Shown here: positions 25,969 to 35,339 of the stretch, piece by piece
Position numbering within the stretch: position 1 is the first letter of the stretch
Layout: each line of letters starts with the position of its first letter
Assembly: GCA_044347755.1 (NCBI GenBank)
Contig: JBIKUE010000001.1
Location: 69,103 to 133,102 of the forward strand
DNA from: M3007 sp044347755
GTDB lineage: Bacteria; Bacteroidota; Bacteroidia; Chitinophagales; Saprospiraceae
Direction of reading: 5' to 3'
DNA: 64,000 nt
Translations under genes and position numbers: made by a program
The notes under the pieces: generated by a model
Seen by the model: the letters and a program-made list of their open reading frames with translations, nothing else
Database searches by the model: none
Told to the model about the DNA's origin: nothing

Positions 25969-26622
25969 ATGGTAATTCTGGATCAAACTAACCTCTCGGA
26001 AACACCCATGCAATACGCCAATTTTGGTGAGCGATTAATCGCCCGGCTGATTGACGGATTCATTGTGTTCATCCCCTCTATATTTCTACCCCTTATTGCG
26101 CCATGGTTATACTTTGCCTTGCAGGAGGGAAATCAGGGTGGTGCAACTGTAGGAAAACGAATCATGGGTATTCGGGTTTTAAGTACTGATGGCAGGGCCA
26201 TTGGATTTGGTACCGCTACAGGTCGTTTTTTCTGTCATTTCATTAACCTGTTTACCATGGGGCTTGGATATCTCCTGATGTTATTCAATGCCAGAAACCA
26301 GGGTCTGCACGATATGATTACCAGTACAGTGGTAGTAAGAACAGCCTCATCGCCTCCAGTGCAACAAACTACCCAGCGCAGAGGCAAGGACCAACATAGC
26401 TGGAGTAAGATTGTAAGTGATCAGGAATCACACTTTGTAGAGATCAATACGCAAGGCGGACGCCACAGACACCGGATGAATGGTGGAGAACAGGTTCGGC
26501 ATTTTACTTTGTGGCAGATGACCGATGGTATGATTGATTTTTCTGCCGCTTTTGATTCAGAGGAGGTCCTTGAAATGAAACGATTCGCTGAGTATTTACT
26601 AAAAAACAAATTTAATGGGTAG
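25969..26622 (+). CDS. RDD family membrane protein
   Basis: 217 residues. Residues 18-125 form the RDD domain: FGERLIARLIDGFIVFIPSI with the conserved Arg and Asp, TVGKRIMGIRVL, and NARNQGLHDMITSTVVV, which holds the closing Asp. It has two to three membrane helices. The C-terminal 80 residues are a soluble, His-containing part (GGRHRHRMNGGEQVRHFTLW) with no recognised family. RDD proteins are poorly understood, with transport roles suggested for a few. The ATG at 25969 was kept; one at 26008 is also possible. Confidence 0.8.
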   Translation: MVILDQTNLSETPMQYANFGERLIARLIDGFIVFIPSIFLPLIAPWLYFALQEGNQGGATVGKRIMGIRVLSTDGRAIGFGTATGRFFCHFINLFTMGLGYLLMLFNARNQGLHDMITSTVVVRTASSPPVQQTTQRRGKDQHSWSKIVSDQESHFVEINTQGGRHRHRMNGGEQVRHFTLWQMTDGMIDFSAAFDSEEVLEMKRFAEYLLKNKFNG

Positions 26623-26878
26623 CGGGTTCCATCCAGCCCAGGACAGATGGCCCAGCCGGAAGTAATGCAAGGTGGATAGTAAAGATTAGCCAAACTTCGC
26701 TATCGTCCGGATAAATACAATTATTCCTCACTCCTAGCCGAATGAGGTTAAATCAATGGCGCCGGCAGCTTTAGTGGCCTCACTTAAAGGACAATAAATG
26801 GTCATCCTTTCAGGATTTAGGCGACTAAAGCGGCCGGTCCGATATGGAATAATCCGTTTCCAAAGCAGAGAGCATCCT

Positions 26879-27694
26879 TCAGCGAACGCGTGAAGCCATC
26901 ATCAGGGATTTTACCCTTTTTGAAGCCTCTGCCTTCGTTTCTGGATCAGCCAGTTTTTGGAGGCCTGCCCAGGAAGAATATCCGTATTCTTTAGCCACCA
27001 TTGACTTAAAACCTTCTTCTATCGGATTGTTTTTAGCTACAGGAGCGCTGCTTTTGGCCAACCCTTTGGAAACCATTGCCGGCTTCTCCGCTGTTTTTTT
27101 AGCAGCACTTGAGACACTTGCAGTGGCTACCTTAACATCTTCCGGGAAGTATTTGGCCAGATTATAATCGTTGATCAATTTTTGCATCGTCCAGCCATAC
27201 TGGTAACCTTTGGTGGCTGTAGCTACGGGCTTTAGCCTTTCTCCTGCATGACGGGCTGCATCATTGTACAAGGCATTGCGGGAATAATCGCCTAAATAAG
27301 ACTGCACCAACACATGAGCCAATAAAACCTGTGGTTTGAGGTTATACTCGTCGGCGGCATCGCGAACCAGTCCTTTCCATTCTTTGGCTGCGCTGGCGAT
27401 AAATTGTTGATCGTTATGTAAGTCTTTCAGCCTTTCTTCTGCTGATACCGATGCACTTGCAGCAGGACGTTCAGACTTGTCCCGTTTGGCTGATCCGGCA
27501 ACAGACCGTGTGGGGCGGTCAGAAATGGATCTGGGGGATTTTGGAGCTTCCGCGTCTGCGCTGAGTTCGGTCAGAAATCCTTCTTTGGAAGCGTTACCTA
27601 AAACATCTTTTTTGCCACCAATAAAAATAAAGATCAAAGCGGCTGAGATGCAGGCCATAGACACAAAACCGAAGAATTCGAAAAAGTTTTTCAT
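26879..27694 (-). CDS. Membrane-anchored glucosaminidase-like protein, probably inactive
   Basis: 271 residues from the ATG at 27694. One membrane helix (residues 6-24) is followed by a Ser/Ala/Arg-rich linker and a helical domain (about residues 95-190 of the mature form). The segment PQVLLAHVLVQSYLGDYSRN lines up with the catalytic helix of the neighbouring glucosaminidase (ASITLAQGILETNAGQSVLA), but the catalytic Glu is Gln and the NNHFGIKC motif is missing. The C-terminal end is short and basic. It lies 56 nt downstream of the active-looking paralogue and may have arisen by duplication. A scaffold or regulatory role is a guess. Confidence 0.55.
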   Translation of the reverse strand: MKNFFEFFGFVSMACISAALIFIFIGGKKDVLGNASKEGFLTELSADAEAPKSPRSISDRPTRSVAGSAKRDKSERPAASASVSAEERLKDLHNDQQFIASAAKEWKGLVRDAADEYNLKPQVLLAHVLVQSYLGDYSRNALYNDAARHAGERLKPVATATKGYQYGWTMQKLINDYNLAKYFPEDVKVATASVSSAAKKTAEKPAMVSKGLAKSSAPVAKNNPIEEGFKSMVAKEYGYSSWAGLQKLADPETKAEASKRVKSLMMASRVR

Positions 27695-27750
27695 GCTAAG
27701 TGAAATTAAAAAAGTGAAGGGAAATAAAAATGAAGTCAAATGAGTGGAAC

Positions 27751-28662
27751 CTATAACACTACCTCATAATCGATCCGCCAGAGTTGGTAGGTTTCAATGA
27801 TGAGGGTAAGTTTTTCCGCATAATAACGGGCTGTTGCGTAGCCTGATTGTTTGAGGCCGACACACCAGGCTGCGTAATAAGGCACTTGAGATTGCCCGAA
27901 TATCTCTTTTTTGATGGAATAAACACCACCTACTTCATAAGAGGCGAGCATCCATCTGTATCGTTGTTCCTGTAGCAGGAGAGAATGTCTTCGAAAACTT
28001 TCTATTGCGGAAGGATACACTTCGAATCGGTCCCAGGCGTAATCATCATGCATCTGCATACAGTCAATCGCCAGTGAATGGGCCGAAAAATCCTGGTCAT
28101 TAATGATCCCATCTTTCCTGAATCCGGATCGAGCCCTGCATTTAATGCCAAAATGATTGTTTCCTTTGGTTGCCAGCACGCTTTGGCCCGCATTTGTTTC
28201 TAATATGCCCTGAGCAAGGGTAATAGAGGCTGGAATTTTACTTCGCTGCATTTCCATCTCAGCCAGATCCCGGTATTGCTCTACATAATCCAGGTAGCGC
28301 AGGGCATTAGCCTGAAACTTGCGTCCCATTTTGGCTCGCAAGTGTGATTCTACCTGATCGCGTTCCCAATAAGTATTTTTTCGGACGAATGTGGGTTTGG
28401 AAAGAAGTTGAAGACTGGAATCAGCATAGAATGCACGCAATTCAGCGGCAAAAGTTGTGCCTGCAATTTCAGCACCGGATAAAAAATCGTTGGAAAGTTG
28501 TTGAAATACAGGCATATCGCTCAAGCCTGTAAGCCTGGCTTCTATGTCATTCCGGTACCGCAGTACCAAAAAGCAAGGTATAGCCACTACCAGGAGGGCA
28601 ATGAAACTCCCTCTGCCAAAGGCTTGAAGACAGCCGCTGCTTGAATCGGTTTGTGGCTGCAC
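27751..28662 (-). CDS. Glucosaminidase-domain peptidoglycan hydrolase
   Basis: 303 residues. The start is a GTG; one membrane helix (residues 18-35) anchors the protein. The glucosaminidase (FlgJ/LytG-like) domain covers about residues 130-290: IPASITLAQGILETNAGQSV with the catalytic Glu, KGNNHFGIKCRARSG, and FEVYPSAIESFRRHSLLL. Enzymes of this family cleave the glycan strands of peptidoglycan. The protein is anchored in the inner membrane and faces the periplasm. A degenerate relative is encoded directly downstream. Confidence 0.85.
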   Translation of the reverse strand: MQPQTDSSSGCLQAFGRGSFIALLVVAIPCFLVLRYRNDIEARLTGLSDMPVFQQLSNDFLSGAEIAGTTFAAELRAFYADSSLQLLSKPTFVRKNTYWERDQVESHLRAKMGRKFQANALRYLDYVEQYRDLAEMEMQRSKIPASITLAQGILETNAGQSVLATKGNNHFGIKCRARSGFRKDGIINDQDFSAHSLAIDCMQMHDDYAWDRFEVYPSAIESFRRHSLLLQEQRYRWMLASYEVGGVYSIKKEIFGQSQVPYYAAWCVGLKQSGYATARYYAEKLTLIIETYQLWRIDYEVVL

Positions 28663-28701
28663 GATGTTGTTTTTGGGATGATATTCCCGAAAAGCGGGGT
28701 C

Positions 28702-29403
28702 TTATTCGTCTACCCGAAACTTAAAACCTACGCCGTGTATGTTTTCCACTTTGATGCGATCATCAAGACTAAGGTATTTACGCAGGCGTGAAATAAACAC
28801 GTCGAGGCTTCGCCCCAGGAAATAATCGTCTTTGCCCCAAATTGTTATGAGGATAAAGGAACGTTTTACCACCTGATTCCGGTGCTCATTGAGCAACTTG
28901 AGCAAATCTGCCTCCTTTTGCGTCAACGTTTCCGTATATCCATCTGTACTAAGACTCAAATTTTTGTAATCAAATTGATAGTTGCCAATACTCACGGGCT
29001 TGCCCGGCTTTAAAATCACCGCATATTTGGTACGCCGGAGAAATATATCAATTTTCAGCAGAAGCTCTTCTATACTGAAGGGTTTGGTCATATAATCATC
29101 TGCACCCAGAGTAAGCCCGTGGATTTTATCCTGCTTCATGCTTTTTGCTGTCAGGAAAATAATGGGCACATGATCGTCAATAGCGCGAATTTCCTGCGCA
29201 ATCGTAAAACCATCCACCTCTGGAAGCATTACGTCCAGAATGCAAAGGTCAAATTTTTGCCCTGCATGGATAATGTCGAGTGCTTGTTTGCCGTCACTGC
29301 AATAGGTTACATTATATCCATTCAGCTCAAGATTGTCGCGGGTAACGAAGCTTAGGCTTTCGTCGTCCTCTACATATAGTAAGTTGGCTTTAGAATCGGT
29401 CAT
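28702..29403 (-). CDS. OmpR-type response regulator, RprY-like
   Basis: 233 residues. Receiver domain with the acidic pair EDDE at 12-15, the phospho-acceptor Asp57 in LCILDVMLPEVDG, and the conserved Thr/Lys (FLTAKSM; MTKPFSIEEL). The C-terminal winged helix (LTQKEADLLKLLNEHRNQVV, SLDVFISRLRKYLSLD) is of OmpR/PhoB type. It resembles RprY of Bacteroides. No kinase gene lies next to it, so its partner is elsewhere. It is 80 nt downstream of glyA. Confidence 0.88.
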   Translation of the reverse strand: MTDSKANLLYVEDDESLSFVTRDNLELNGYNVTYCSDGKQALDIIHAGQKFDLCILDVMLPEVDGFTIAQEIRAIDDHVPIIFLTAKSMKQDKIHGLTLGADDYMTKPFSIEELLLKIDIFLRRTKYAVILKPGKPVSIGNYQFDYKNLSLSTDGYTETLTQKEADLLKLLNEHRNQVVKRSFILITIWGKDDYFLGRSLDVFISRLRKYLSLDDRIKVENIHGVGFKFRVDE

Positions 29404-29483
29404 GATGTATGTGGTTGAGGTGGGTTGTGTTGGTTTATGGGGTTTACGTATCCCGGAATGATATTCCGGGAGGTTTATAGGGT

Positions 29484-30749
29484 TTATGCGTAAAGTGGGA
29501 ATTTGCCCATATATTCATTGACGGCTCCACGCACTTTTGCTTGGACGGAAGCGTCGGAAGCATGCGTAATTACCTCATCAATCCATTCTACTACCTGCCT
29601 GCAATCATCTTCCCTGAATCCACGGGTAGTAATGGCCGCAGCGCCAACTCTTATGCCTGAGGTTGTCATAGGGGGTTGAGGATCAAACGGGATCATGTTT
29701 TTGTTGACGGTAATATCGGCTTCTCCAAGTACATGGTCTGCAAGTTTGCCGGTTACCCCCTTACTACGTAAATCCAGAAGCATGAGGTGGTTGTCGGTGC
29801 CGCCGGAAATTATATCATATCCACGGTTCACAAATTCTGCGGCCATGGCCTGGGCGTTTTTAACTACTTGCTGACAATAAGCCCTGTAATCTGGTTGAAG
29901 GGCCTCCTGAAACGCAACAGCTTTGGCTGCTATGACATGTTCCAACGGGCCACCCTGCATGCCAGGGAAAACACCGCTGTCCAGAATGGACGACATCTGG
30001 ATAGGGTCACCTTTTTTAGTAGTGCGTCCCCAGGGATTGTCAAAATTTTTACCCATCATGATAATACCGCCACGGGGACCTCTAAGTGTTTTGTGGGTGG
30101 TACTGGTTACGATATGACAATGAGGAATTGGGTCATTAAGTAGCCTGGCAGCAATCAATCCTGCCGGGTGTGCTATATCAGCCAGGAGCAAGGCGTCTAC
30201 AGCATCTGCTATCTTTCGAAAACGCGCATAGTCCCAGTCTCGGGCATAGGCAGATGCGCCACAAATGATAAGTTTAGGTTTTTCGGCATGAGCGATGGCC
30301 TCCACTTTATCCATATCAATCCTTCCGGTATCCGGTTCTACTCCGTAGAAAACTGGATTGTATACTTTGCCAGAGTAATTCACCGGTGATCCATGCGACA
30401 AATGTCCGCCATGAGCGAGGTCAAAACCCAGGATTTTATCGCCAGGTTGCAGGCAGGCAAGAAACACGGCTGCATTGGCCTGGGCTCCGGAGTGGGGTTG
30501 TACATTGGCCCATTCAGCGCCAAAAAGTGCCTTCAAGCGGTCAATGGCGAGTGTTTCAATTTGATCTACTACTTCACAACCACCGTAGTAGCGTTTGCCC
30601 GGATAGCCTTCTGCATATTTATTGGTAAGGCATGACCCCATGGCATCCAGAACGGCTTGACTGGTGAAATTTTCGGAAGCAATAAGTTCCACACCCCGAC
30701 GCTGACGGTCGAGTTCCTGATCGATGAGAGAGAAAATAATATCAGACAT
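29484..30749 (-). CDS. glyA: Serine hydroxymethyltransferase
   Basis: 421 residues from the ATG at 30749. The PLP-dependent enzyme makes glycine and methylene-tetrahydrofolate from serine. Recognised motifs are RRGVELIASENFTS, NKYAEGYPGKRYYGG, VDQIETLAIDRLKALFGAEW, and the PLP-lysine segment VTSTTHKTLRGPRGG. Length is normal. The start was chosen because it fits the family and because a TACATTTG box ends four nt before it; the open frame extends 26 codons further upstream. Confidence 0.96.
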   Translation of the reverse strand: MSDIIFSLIDQELDRQRRGVELIASENFTSQAVLDAMGSCLTNKYAEGYPGKRYYGGCEVVDQIETLAIDRLKALFGAEWANVQPHSGAQANAAVFLACLQPGDKILGFDLAHGGHLSHGSPVNYSGKVYNPVFYGVEPDTGRIDMDKVEAIAHAEKPKLIICGASAYARDWDYARFRKIADAVDALLLADIAHPAGLIAARLLNDPIPHCHIVTSTTHKTLRGPRGGIIMMGKNFDNPWGRTTKKGDPIQMSSILDSGVFPGMQGGPLEHVIAAKAVAFQEALQPDYRAYCQQVVKNAQAMAAEFVNRGYDIISGGTDNHLMLLDLRSKGVTGKLADHVLGEADITVNKNMIPFDPQPPMTTSGIRVGAAAITTRGFREDDCRQVVEWIDEVITHASDASVQAKVRGAVNEYMGKFPLYA

Positions 30750-30753
30750 GGGG

Positions 30754-30761
30754 CAAATGTA
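30754..30761 (-). promoter_or_regulatory. TACATTTG -7 box four nt before the glyA ATG
   Basis: Exact TAnnTTTG match on the minus strand at the same four-nt distance as for dapF and batB. No clear -33 TTTG. Confidence 0.5.
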
Positions 30762-30810
30762 GAAAATGCCAGTTGTTTTTTGAAGTAATATGTTTTTGAG
30801 ATGAGTAGTA

Positions 30811-30877
30811 TAATAAAAAAGCTTCACCGACCAGCTTTCAATTTCTTGTATAGAATTGACCGTCTGGAGGGTGAAGC
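30811..30877 (-). terminator. Terminator of the PpiC-type isomerase gene
   Basis: On the minus strand GCTTCACC (30870-30877) pairs with GGTGAAGC (30821-30828), with a second inner pairing of TCAATT and AATTGA. The hairpin is followed by TTTTTTATT. It stands 26 nt after the stop at 30904. Confidence 0.75.
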
Positions 30878-30903
30878 CTGTTTCAGGTTGGCAAAAAATG
30901 CGC

Positions 30904-32877
30904 TTATTTCTTGATCAGTGATTTAAACACGGTTTCATCCAACACAACCTGATATTCTTTCCGAAGGTCTTGGATCCATTTTTTCTCCAGGTAATCCTGA
31001 TAGTCAGCTACCGCATATCCACGCGCTTCGGAAAGTTGTTTTGGTGAGGGGGGGACCAATGCTTCAATTTTGATAAAGGATGCTGTTTTAGTGCCAGCAT
31101 CAGTTTTGGTTTCGGTCATATCGCCAGCTGCCCAAAGCGTACCCAGATCTTTGTTTTTGTCTTTTTCGTACAGCTTTTCCATTACTGTAAGTACTTCCGG
31201 CTTGTCTTTCTTGTTGAATTTCTTTAATACATCAGCTGCAGGTTTCTTTGCAGCTAAAGCACGCACCTTCTCAATGACCTTAGGATCATCCGTTTTTAAG
31301 GTGTAGAAGGTAACGCGGGCGCGCTCCTTCCACATATATTTCATTTTGAGTTCTTCATCATAATACTTTAGAAGGCCAACGGAATCAGAATTAGCCCGAT
31401 CCCATACATTTTGCTTTAGGGCCTCAAACAGTAGAATGCCTTCTTCATATTCACGCATCAGGGATTTGAACTCAGGATACTTTTTGTCCAGTTGCCCTTC
31501 TTCAAATGACATCGCAGTTTCGTCGCCCCATGCTTTATAGAGTTTATTGATGGTTTCCTGTATAGGGTAGCCAGCTCCACGCATGCGATCCCGGCCGGAA
31601 CGTTGACAAAAATCTTCAAAGTCAGCAATGGTATATTTTTTCTCGTTTCCGTAGTTGAACAAAACATCCTGAGGTTTAGCCGGATCCGGTTTCCACTTAA
31701 AGGTGTGAAACACCGTGTCCGTTTGTTTGGCAGACCACGCTGCCAATATTTTGGTGTTTTCTGTGAACTGACCCTCTTTTTTGATACGGCTGATCATGGA
31801 TTGACGGGCATTTTCACTGCGACTGTCACGCTTAACTCGCTCAGTCAAACCACGTTTCAATTGGTCAAAAGTGGCAATACCGCGGCGACTTTTACGTTGG
31901 ATAATGTGAAATCCAAGGGTTGTCTCTACAACTTTTGTAAAGTCGCCATCATTTTGCAGCGCAAAAGAGGCATCTTCAAATGCTTTTTGATAGCGGTTGA
32001 TGCCGAAAAAGCCGAGGTATCCACTTTTTGCAGCAGTGGTTTTGTCTTCAGAATATTTTTGACATACCACATCCCATTTTTCACCAGCCGAAAGTGCATT
32101 ATAAGCGCTATCCGCCCGCATTTTCTTCTGGTCATGTTTTTCTGGTGTATCGCCCTTGCGGATCAGGATTTGGTTTACTTCCACTTCGCCACGGGCAGGA
32201 CGTGATCCATTGACACGAAGCAGGTGGTATCCGGCATTGGATCGTACTGGGCCAACCACATCACCAACCTTGGCTGAGTAGATGGCACGTTCGATATCGT
32301 AATATCCGTCAGGCAACATAGCTGTGATAAAGCCCAGATTGCCTCCATTTTCTTTTACAAATTTATCTTCTGAACTGTCTCTCGCGATGGTATTAAAATC
32401 AGCGCCTTTCTGGATCATTTTGAGCCAGTTGGCTACTCTTGTGTAGGCTTTGAGTGTATCAGCGGCCGGACGATTACGGTCGCAATTAACCACCATGTGG
32501 CTGACATCAATATCCAGAAGCATCCGATCATATGCTTCCCGTATAAGCTTCTCAGTCAACTCTTTGTCTTCCAGGTAAGACTTTGCCAATTGTTTTTTGT
32601 AACCATCCAGTTCGCTTTTCAGAGAGGCGATGGTATCCAATTGCATATCCCGGGCTTTTTGCACCTTGAGCTTAAAGTTGGTATACAACTCCAGGTATTC
32701 CCTAAGGCTTTTTTCAGAAAAGTCGGCCTTATCCTGATTGGTTTTGGCATAAATGTATTTAAATTCAGAAACGGGTACCGGCCTGCCTTTTACCGTAAAT
32801 AGAGATGGATCGGTTTGGGCTTGAATGGAACAAGTCAGCAGTAAAACAGACGCTGCAGTAATCAAAAATTTGACCAT
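30904..32877 (-). CDS. Periplasmic peptidyl-prolyl isomerase with two PpiC domains
   Basis: 657 residues. Signal peptide (VKFLITAASVLLLTCSIQA), a helical chaperone-like start (ANFKLKVQKARDMQLD-type helices), then two parvulin domains: first near DVSHMVVNCDR to GPVRSNAGYHLLRV, second near VNQILIRKGDT to ETTLGFHIIQR. A long Lys-rich C-terminal region follows, with a further helical segment. Proteins like this (SurA/PpiD type) assist folding of outer-membrane and secreted proteins in the periplasm. A TACTTTTG box at 32918-32925 (minus strand) is likely its promoter. Confidence 0.88.
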   Translation of the reverse strand: MVKFLITAASVLLLTCSIQAQTDPSLFTVKGRPVPVSEFKYIYAKTNQDKADFSEKSLREYLELYTNFKLKVQKARDMQLDTIASLKSELDGYKKQLAKSYLEDKELTEKLIREAYDRMLLDIDVSHMVVNCDRNRPAADTLKAYTRVANWLKMIQKGADFNTIARDSSEDKFVKENGGNLGFITAMLPDGYYDIERAIYSAKVGDVVGPVRSNAGYHLLRVNGSRPARGEVEVNQILIRKGDTPEKHDQKKMRADSAYNALSAGEKWDVVCQKYSEDKTTAAKSGYLGFFGINRYQKAFEDASFALQNDGDFTKVVETTLGFHIIQRKSRRGIATFDQLKRGLTERVKRDSRSENARQSMISRIKKEGQFTENTKILAAWSAKQTDTVFHTFKWKPDPAKPQDVLFNYGNEKKYTIADFEDFCQRSGRDRMRGAGYPIQETINKLYKAWGDETAMSFEEGQLDKKYPEFKSLMREYEEGILLFEALKQNVWDRANSDSVGLLKYYDEELKMKYMWKERARVTFYTLKTDDPKVIEKVRALAAKKPAADVLKKFNKKDKPEVLTVMEKLYEKDKNKDLGTLWAAGDMTETKTDAGTKTASFIKIEALVPPSPKQLSEARGYAVADYQDYLEKKWIQDLRKEYQVVLDETVFKSLIKK

Positions 32878-32917
32878 ATAGAGGAATGAATTAGTGTTTT
32901 TGCGTTAAAAAAGTGGG

Positions 32918-32925
32918 CAAAAGTA
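32918..32925 (-). promoter_or_regulatory. -7 box upstream of the PpiC-type isomerase gene
   Basis: TACTTTTG on the minus strand, 40 nt before the ATG at 32877. No clear -33 element at the right spacing. Confidence 0.45.
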
Positions 32926-33010
32926 GGAAAGCCAAACGGAACGAACACGCCGCGGGTGCATTTTTAAATATGTTAACATGGATTAGACGGCCATTGGCAA
33001 TTCCAGGTTG

Positions 33011-33049
33011 AATAAAAAAACGAAGCCCGGTCGTGGGTGACCGGGCTTC
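33011..33049 (-). terminator. Rho-independent terminator downstream of hpf
   Basis: Perfect 11-bp stem GAAGCCCGGTC/GACCGGGCTTC (33022-33032 and 33039-33049) with a 6-nt loop, followed on the minus strand by a T7 run. It lies about 120 nt after the hpf stop. Confidence 0.9.
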
Positions 33050-33166
33050 CAGCCTTGTATTGCGGCTGTAAAAGTCAGGATTCCTCCTGAGGAGTGTATT
33101 GAGCATCAGGTGCTGAGTCAAAGAAGTGCTTTAAGAGGAGGGGCACTAAACTGATTCAGACACACC

Positions 33167-33499
33167 CTAATCTGAGATTTTAATATGTTGATGTGTTGTA
33201 ACTCTGTCTTTGTGTCGGAGCAATTGTCGTTTCAAGGTGTCGGTAGAAGCAGTTACGGCTGATTCAAAGGTACGCCCGGTCTTTTTGTCAATAACCCAGC
33301 CACCGGGTACATGTAATTTGACCTCAATGACCTTTTCCTGGATTTGCCGTCCAGTATCTTGTAGTTTGAGGTGTACTTCTGCCTCAATTGGTCTGTTTTT
33401 GTCAAAATATCGATCAAGTCGCATCAGTTTTTTCTCAATAAACTCAATCAACTTGGTATCAGCGTTAAAATGAATGGACTGCACACTTACTTTCATCAT
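33167..33499 (-). CDS. hpf: Ribosome hibernation promoting factor, HPF/RaiA family (short form)
   Basis: 110 residues. It matches the short HPF/YfiA fold: KVSVQSIHFNADTKLIEFIEKKLMRLDRYFD at the start, EAEVHLKLQDTG and VEVKLHVPGGWVIDKKTGRTFESAVTASTDTLKRQL. It binds the ribosomal decoding region in stationary phase and blocks translation. The start could be either of two consecutive ATGs (33499 or 33496). The long-form C-terminal dimerisation domain is absent. Confidence 0.92.
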   Translation of the reverse strand: MMKVSVQSIHFNADTKLIEFIEKKLMRLDRYFDKNRPIEAEVHLKLQDTGRQIQEKVIEVKLHVPGGWVIDKKTGRTFESAVTASTDTLKRQLLRHKDRVTTHQHIKISD

Positions 33500-33885
33500 G
33501 GTATTGCGAACTTTAAGTGGTTAAAAATTAGAAGGAACGGTCTCTAAAGATTAGAACTTGGTCAGGTATCAGGTAGTAATTGTTATGTCTTGATGCAGAA
33601 CAACTTTTTAAGGTTGCATGTTTAAGTATAAAATCATCTTCTTCTGCAATTTTAAAACAATGTTATAGCCAAGAAATGGGATTGGCAAAAAATTTAACTA
33701 AATTCTATCTCATTTTTATTTTACGGATTATTATGCGGGTAAATGTGTGTTGTTCAGGCATTTTAATCGGTAATTTATTATTGTGCAAACAGTGTTAAAT
33801 TTTTAAAAAAACTGCATTGGACTTTTCAGAGGGAATAAAGCATCTTTGCGGCCCTCGGTTTATCAACTTTTCCTTTCTCATCACC
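33500..33885. other. AT-rich divergent intergenic region
   Basis: About 385 nt between hpf and the aldehyde dehydrogenase gene. It is AT-rich and has no credible gene: the frames that are open are short and rich in Cys, Ile and Leu. A possible promoter for the downstream gene is TTGGAC at 33816-33821 with CATCTTTG at 33840-33848, a weak version of the -33/-7 pair. Confidence 0.5.
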
Positions 33886-35337
33886 ATGAACAAAGATCAA
33901 CCCGTAGTTTCCCTTAATCCTGATTTAAAAGCTGAAATCCACCGTGTTTTTGCCTTGCAAAAAGAACATCAATGGGAGGTTGGACGAACAAATGCCAGGC
34001 AGCGCATTGCCAAACTGAAAAGACTGCATCAAACGATCCTGGAATATCGGCTACCGCTGGAAAAGGCTCTGTGGGCAGATTTGCGAAAAAGCCCGGCAGA
34101 GGTTAATATATCTGAATTAGGCGTGGTACTGCATGAAATTCGCTTTGCTATTGATCATCTGGCTTCATGGATGACCCCCAAGCGGGTAGGCGCATCTCTG
34201 CCCTTGTTCCGTTCGCATAATGAGATTCAGTACGAGCCTAAAGGGGTATGTCTAATCATTGCGCCCTGGAATTTTCCATTCAACCTGAGTTTCGATCCAA
34301 TGGTGTCGGCCATTGCCGCCGGTAATTGTGTGATACTCAAACCTTCTGAGTTTTCGCCGAACACCAATGTCGTAATACGTGAGATTCTGGATAAGTGTTT
34401 CCCTCCGGGAGAGGTGAGTATGTTTGAAGGTGACGCCAGTGTGGCTCAGGAGTTACTATCCTTACCTTTCAATCATATATTTTTCACGGGCAGCACCTCC
34501 GTTGGTAAGGTAGTGATGCGTGCAGCAGCTGAGCACCTTAGTTCCGTTACCCTTGAATTGGGCGGCAAAAGCCCGGTTATTGTAGATAAAACAGCTGACC
34601 TTGACACCGCTGCTGCCAAGATCGCCTGGTTGAAAGTGATTAATGCGGGACAAACCTGCATTGCACCGGACTATGTAATAGTACATGAAGACTGTTATGA
34701 CAAGCTCCTTGAGAAACTCCGCTATCATCTAAAGGCTTTTTATGGAAGTACTCCTGAGGAGGTCAAGTCATCGCCGGATATATGCAGGATTGTTGGCAGC
34801 CGGCATTTCCAACGGGTGAAATATTTGCTGGATGATGCATTAGAACAAGGGGCAACACTGGAATATGGTGGGGAATCAGACTTTTTGGACCTGTATATTG
34901 CTCCCACCATCCTTAGCGGGGTGCCGGAAACAGCTAAAATTTGGGAAGAAGAAATTTTTGGGCCCATAATGCCCATACGCACTTATAAGCATACGGCAGA
35001 AGCCATTGCCTATATAAATGCAAGACCTAAGCCGCTATCGATGTACTTTTTCTCCAATTCTGACCGTGAAATTCGGCACATGCTTGCAGAAACCCGTTGT
35101 GGAGGGGTAACAGTTAATGATTGCGGACCTCATTTTTACAATCCTGAACTACCGTTCGGAGGCAGCAATGCCAGCGGACTTGGAAATTGTCACGGCGAAT
35201 TTGGGTTCCTGGAATTCACCAACTCCAAAGGTGTACTATACCAGGCTAAATATTTGCCCGTTTCCAAATTTTTCCTGCCTCCTTATGGCGGAAAATTACG
35301 CAACTTACTGCTTGAAGGTCTGGTTAAGTGGTTCTGA
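33886..35337 (+). CDS. Class 3 type aldehyde dehydrogenase
   Basis: 483 residues from the ATG at 33886. Motifs: GVCLIIAPWNFPFNLSFDP, FTGSTSVGKVVMRAAAEH, the catalytic Glu region TLELGGKSPVIVD, and the catalytic Cys in NAGQTCIAPDYVIV. The hydrophobic C-terminal end (FFLPPYGGKLRNLLLEGLVKWF) is typical of class 3 (fatty-aldehyde) enzymes and may contact membranes. It oxidises aldehydes to acids with NAD(P). It converges with the 2-oxoacid dehydrogenase gene two nt away. Confidence 0.93.
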   Translation: MNKDQPVVSLNPDLKAEIHRVFALQKEHQWEVGRTNARQRIAKLKRLHQTILEYRLPLEKALWADLRKSPAEVNISELGVVLHEIRFAIDHLASWMTPKRVGASLPLFRSHNEIQYEPKGVCLIIAPWNFPFNLSFDPMVSAIAAGNCVILKPSEFSPNTNVVIREILDKCFPPGEVSMFEGDASVAQELLSLPFNHIFFTGSTSVGKVVMRAAAEHLSSVTLELGGKSPVIVDKTADLDTAAAKIAWLKVINAGQTCIAPDYVIVHEDCYDKLLEKLRYHLKAFYGSTPEEVKSSPDICRIVGSRHFQRVKYLLDDALEQGATLEYGGESDFLDLYIAPTILSGVPETAKIWEEEIFGPIMPIRTYKHTAEAIAYINARPKPLSMYFFSNSDREIRHMLAETRCGGVTVNDCGPHFYNPELPFGGSNASGLGNCHGEFGFLEFTNSKGVLYQAKYLPVSKFFLPPYGGKLRNLLLEGLVKWF

Positions 35338-35339
35338 TC

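Noticed and set aside
33580..33798. Small plus-strand open frame of 72 codons before the aldehyde dehydrogenase
   Set aside because: AT-rich, odd composition, alternative start, no homology that I recognise; treated as non-coding spacer.
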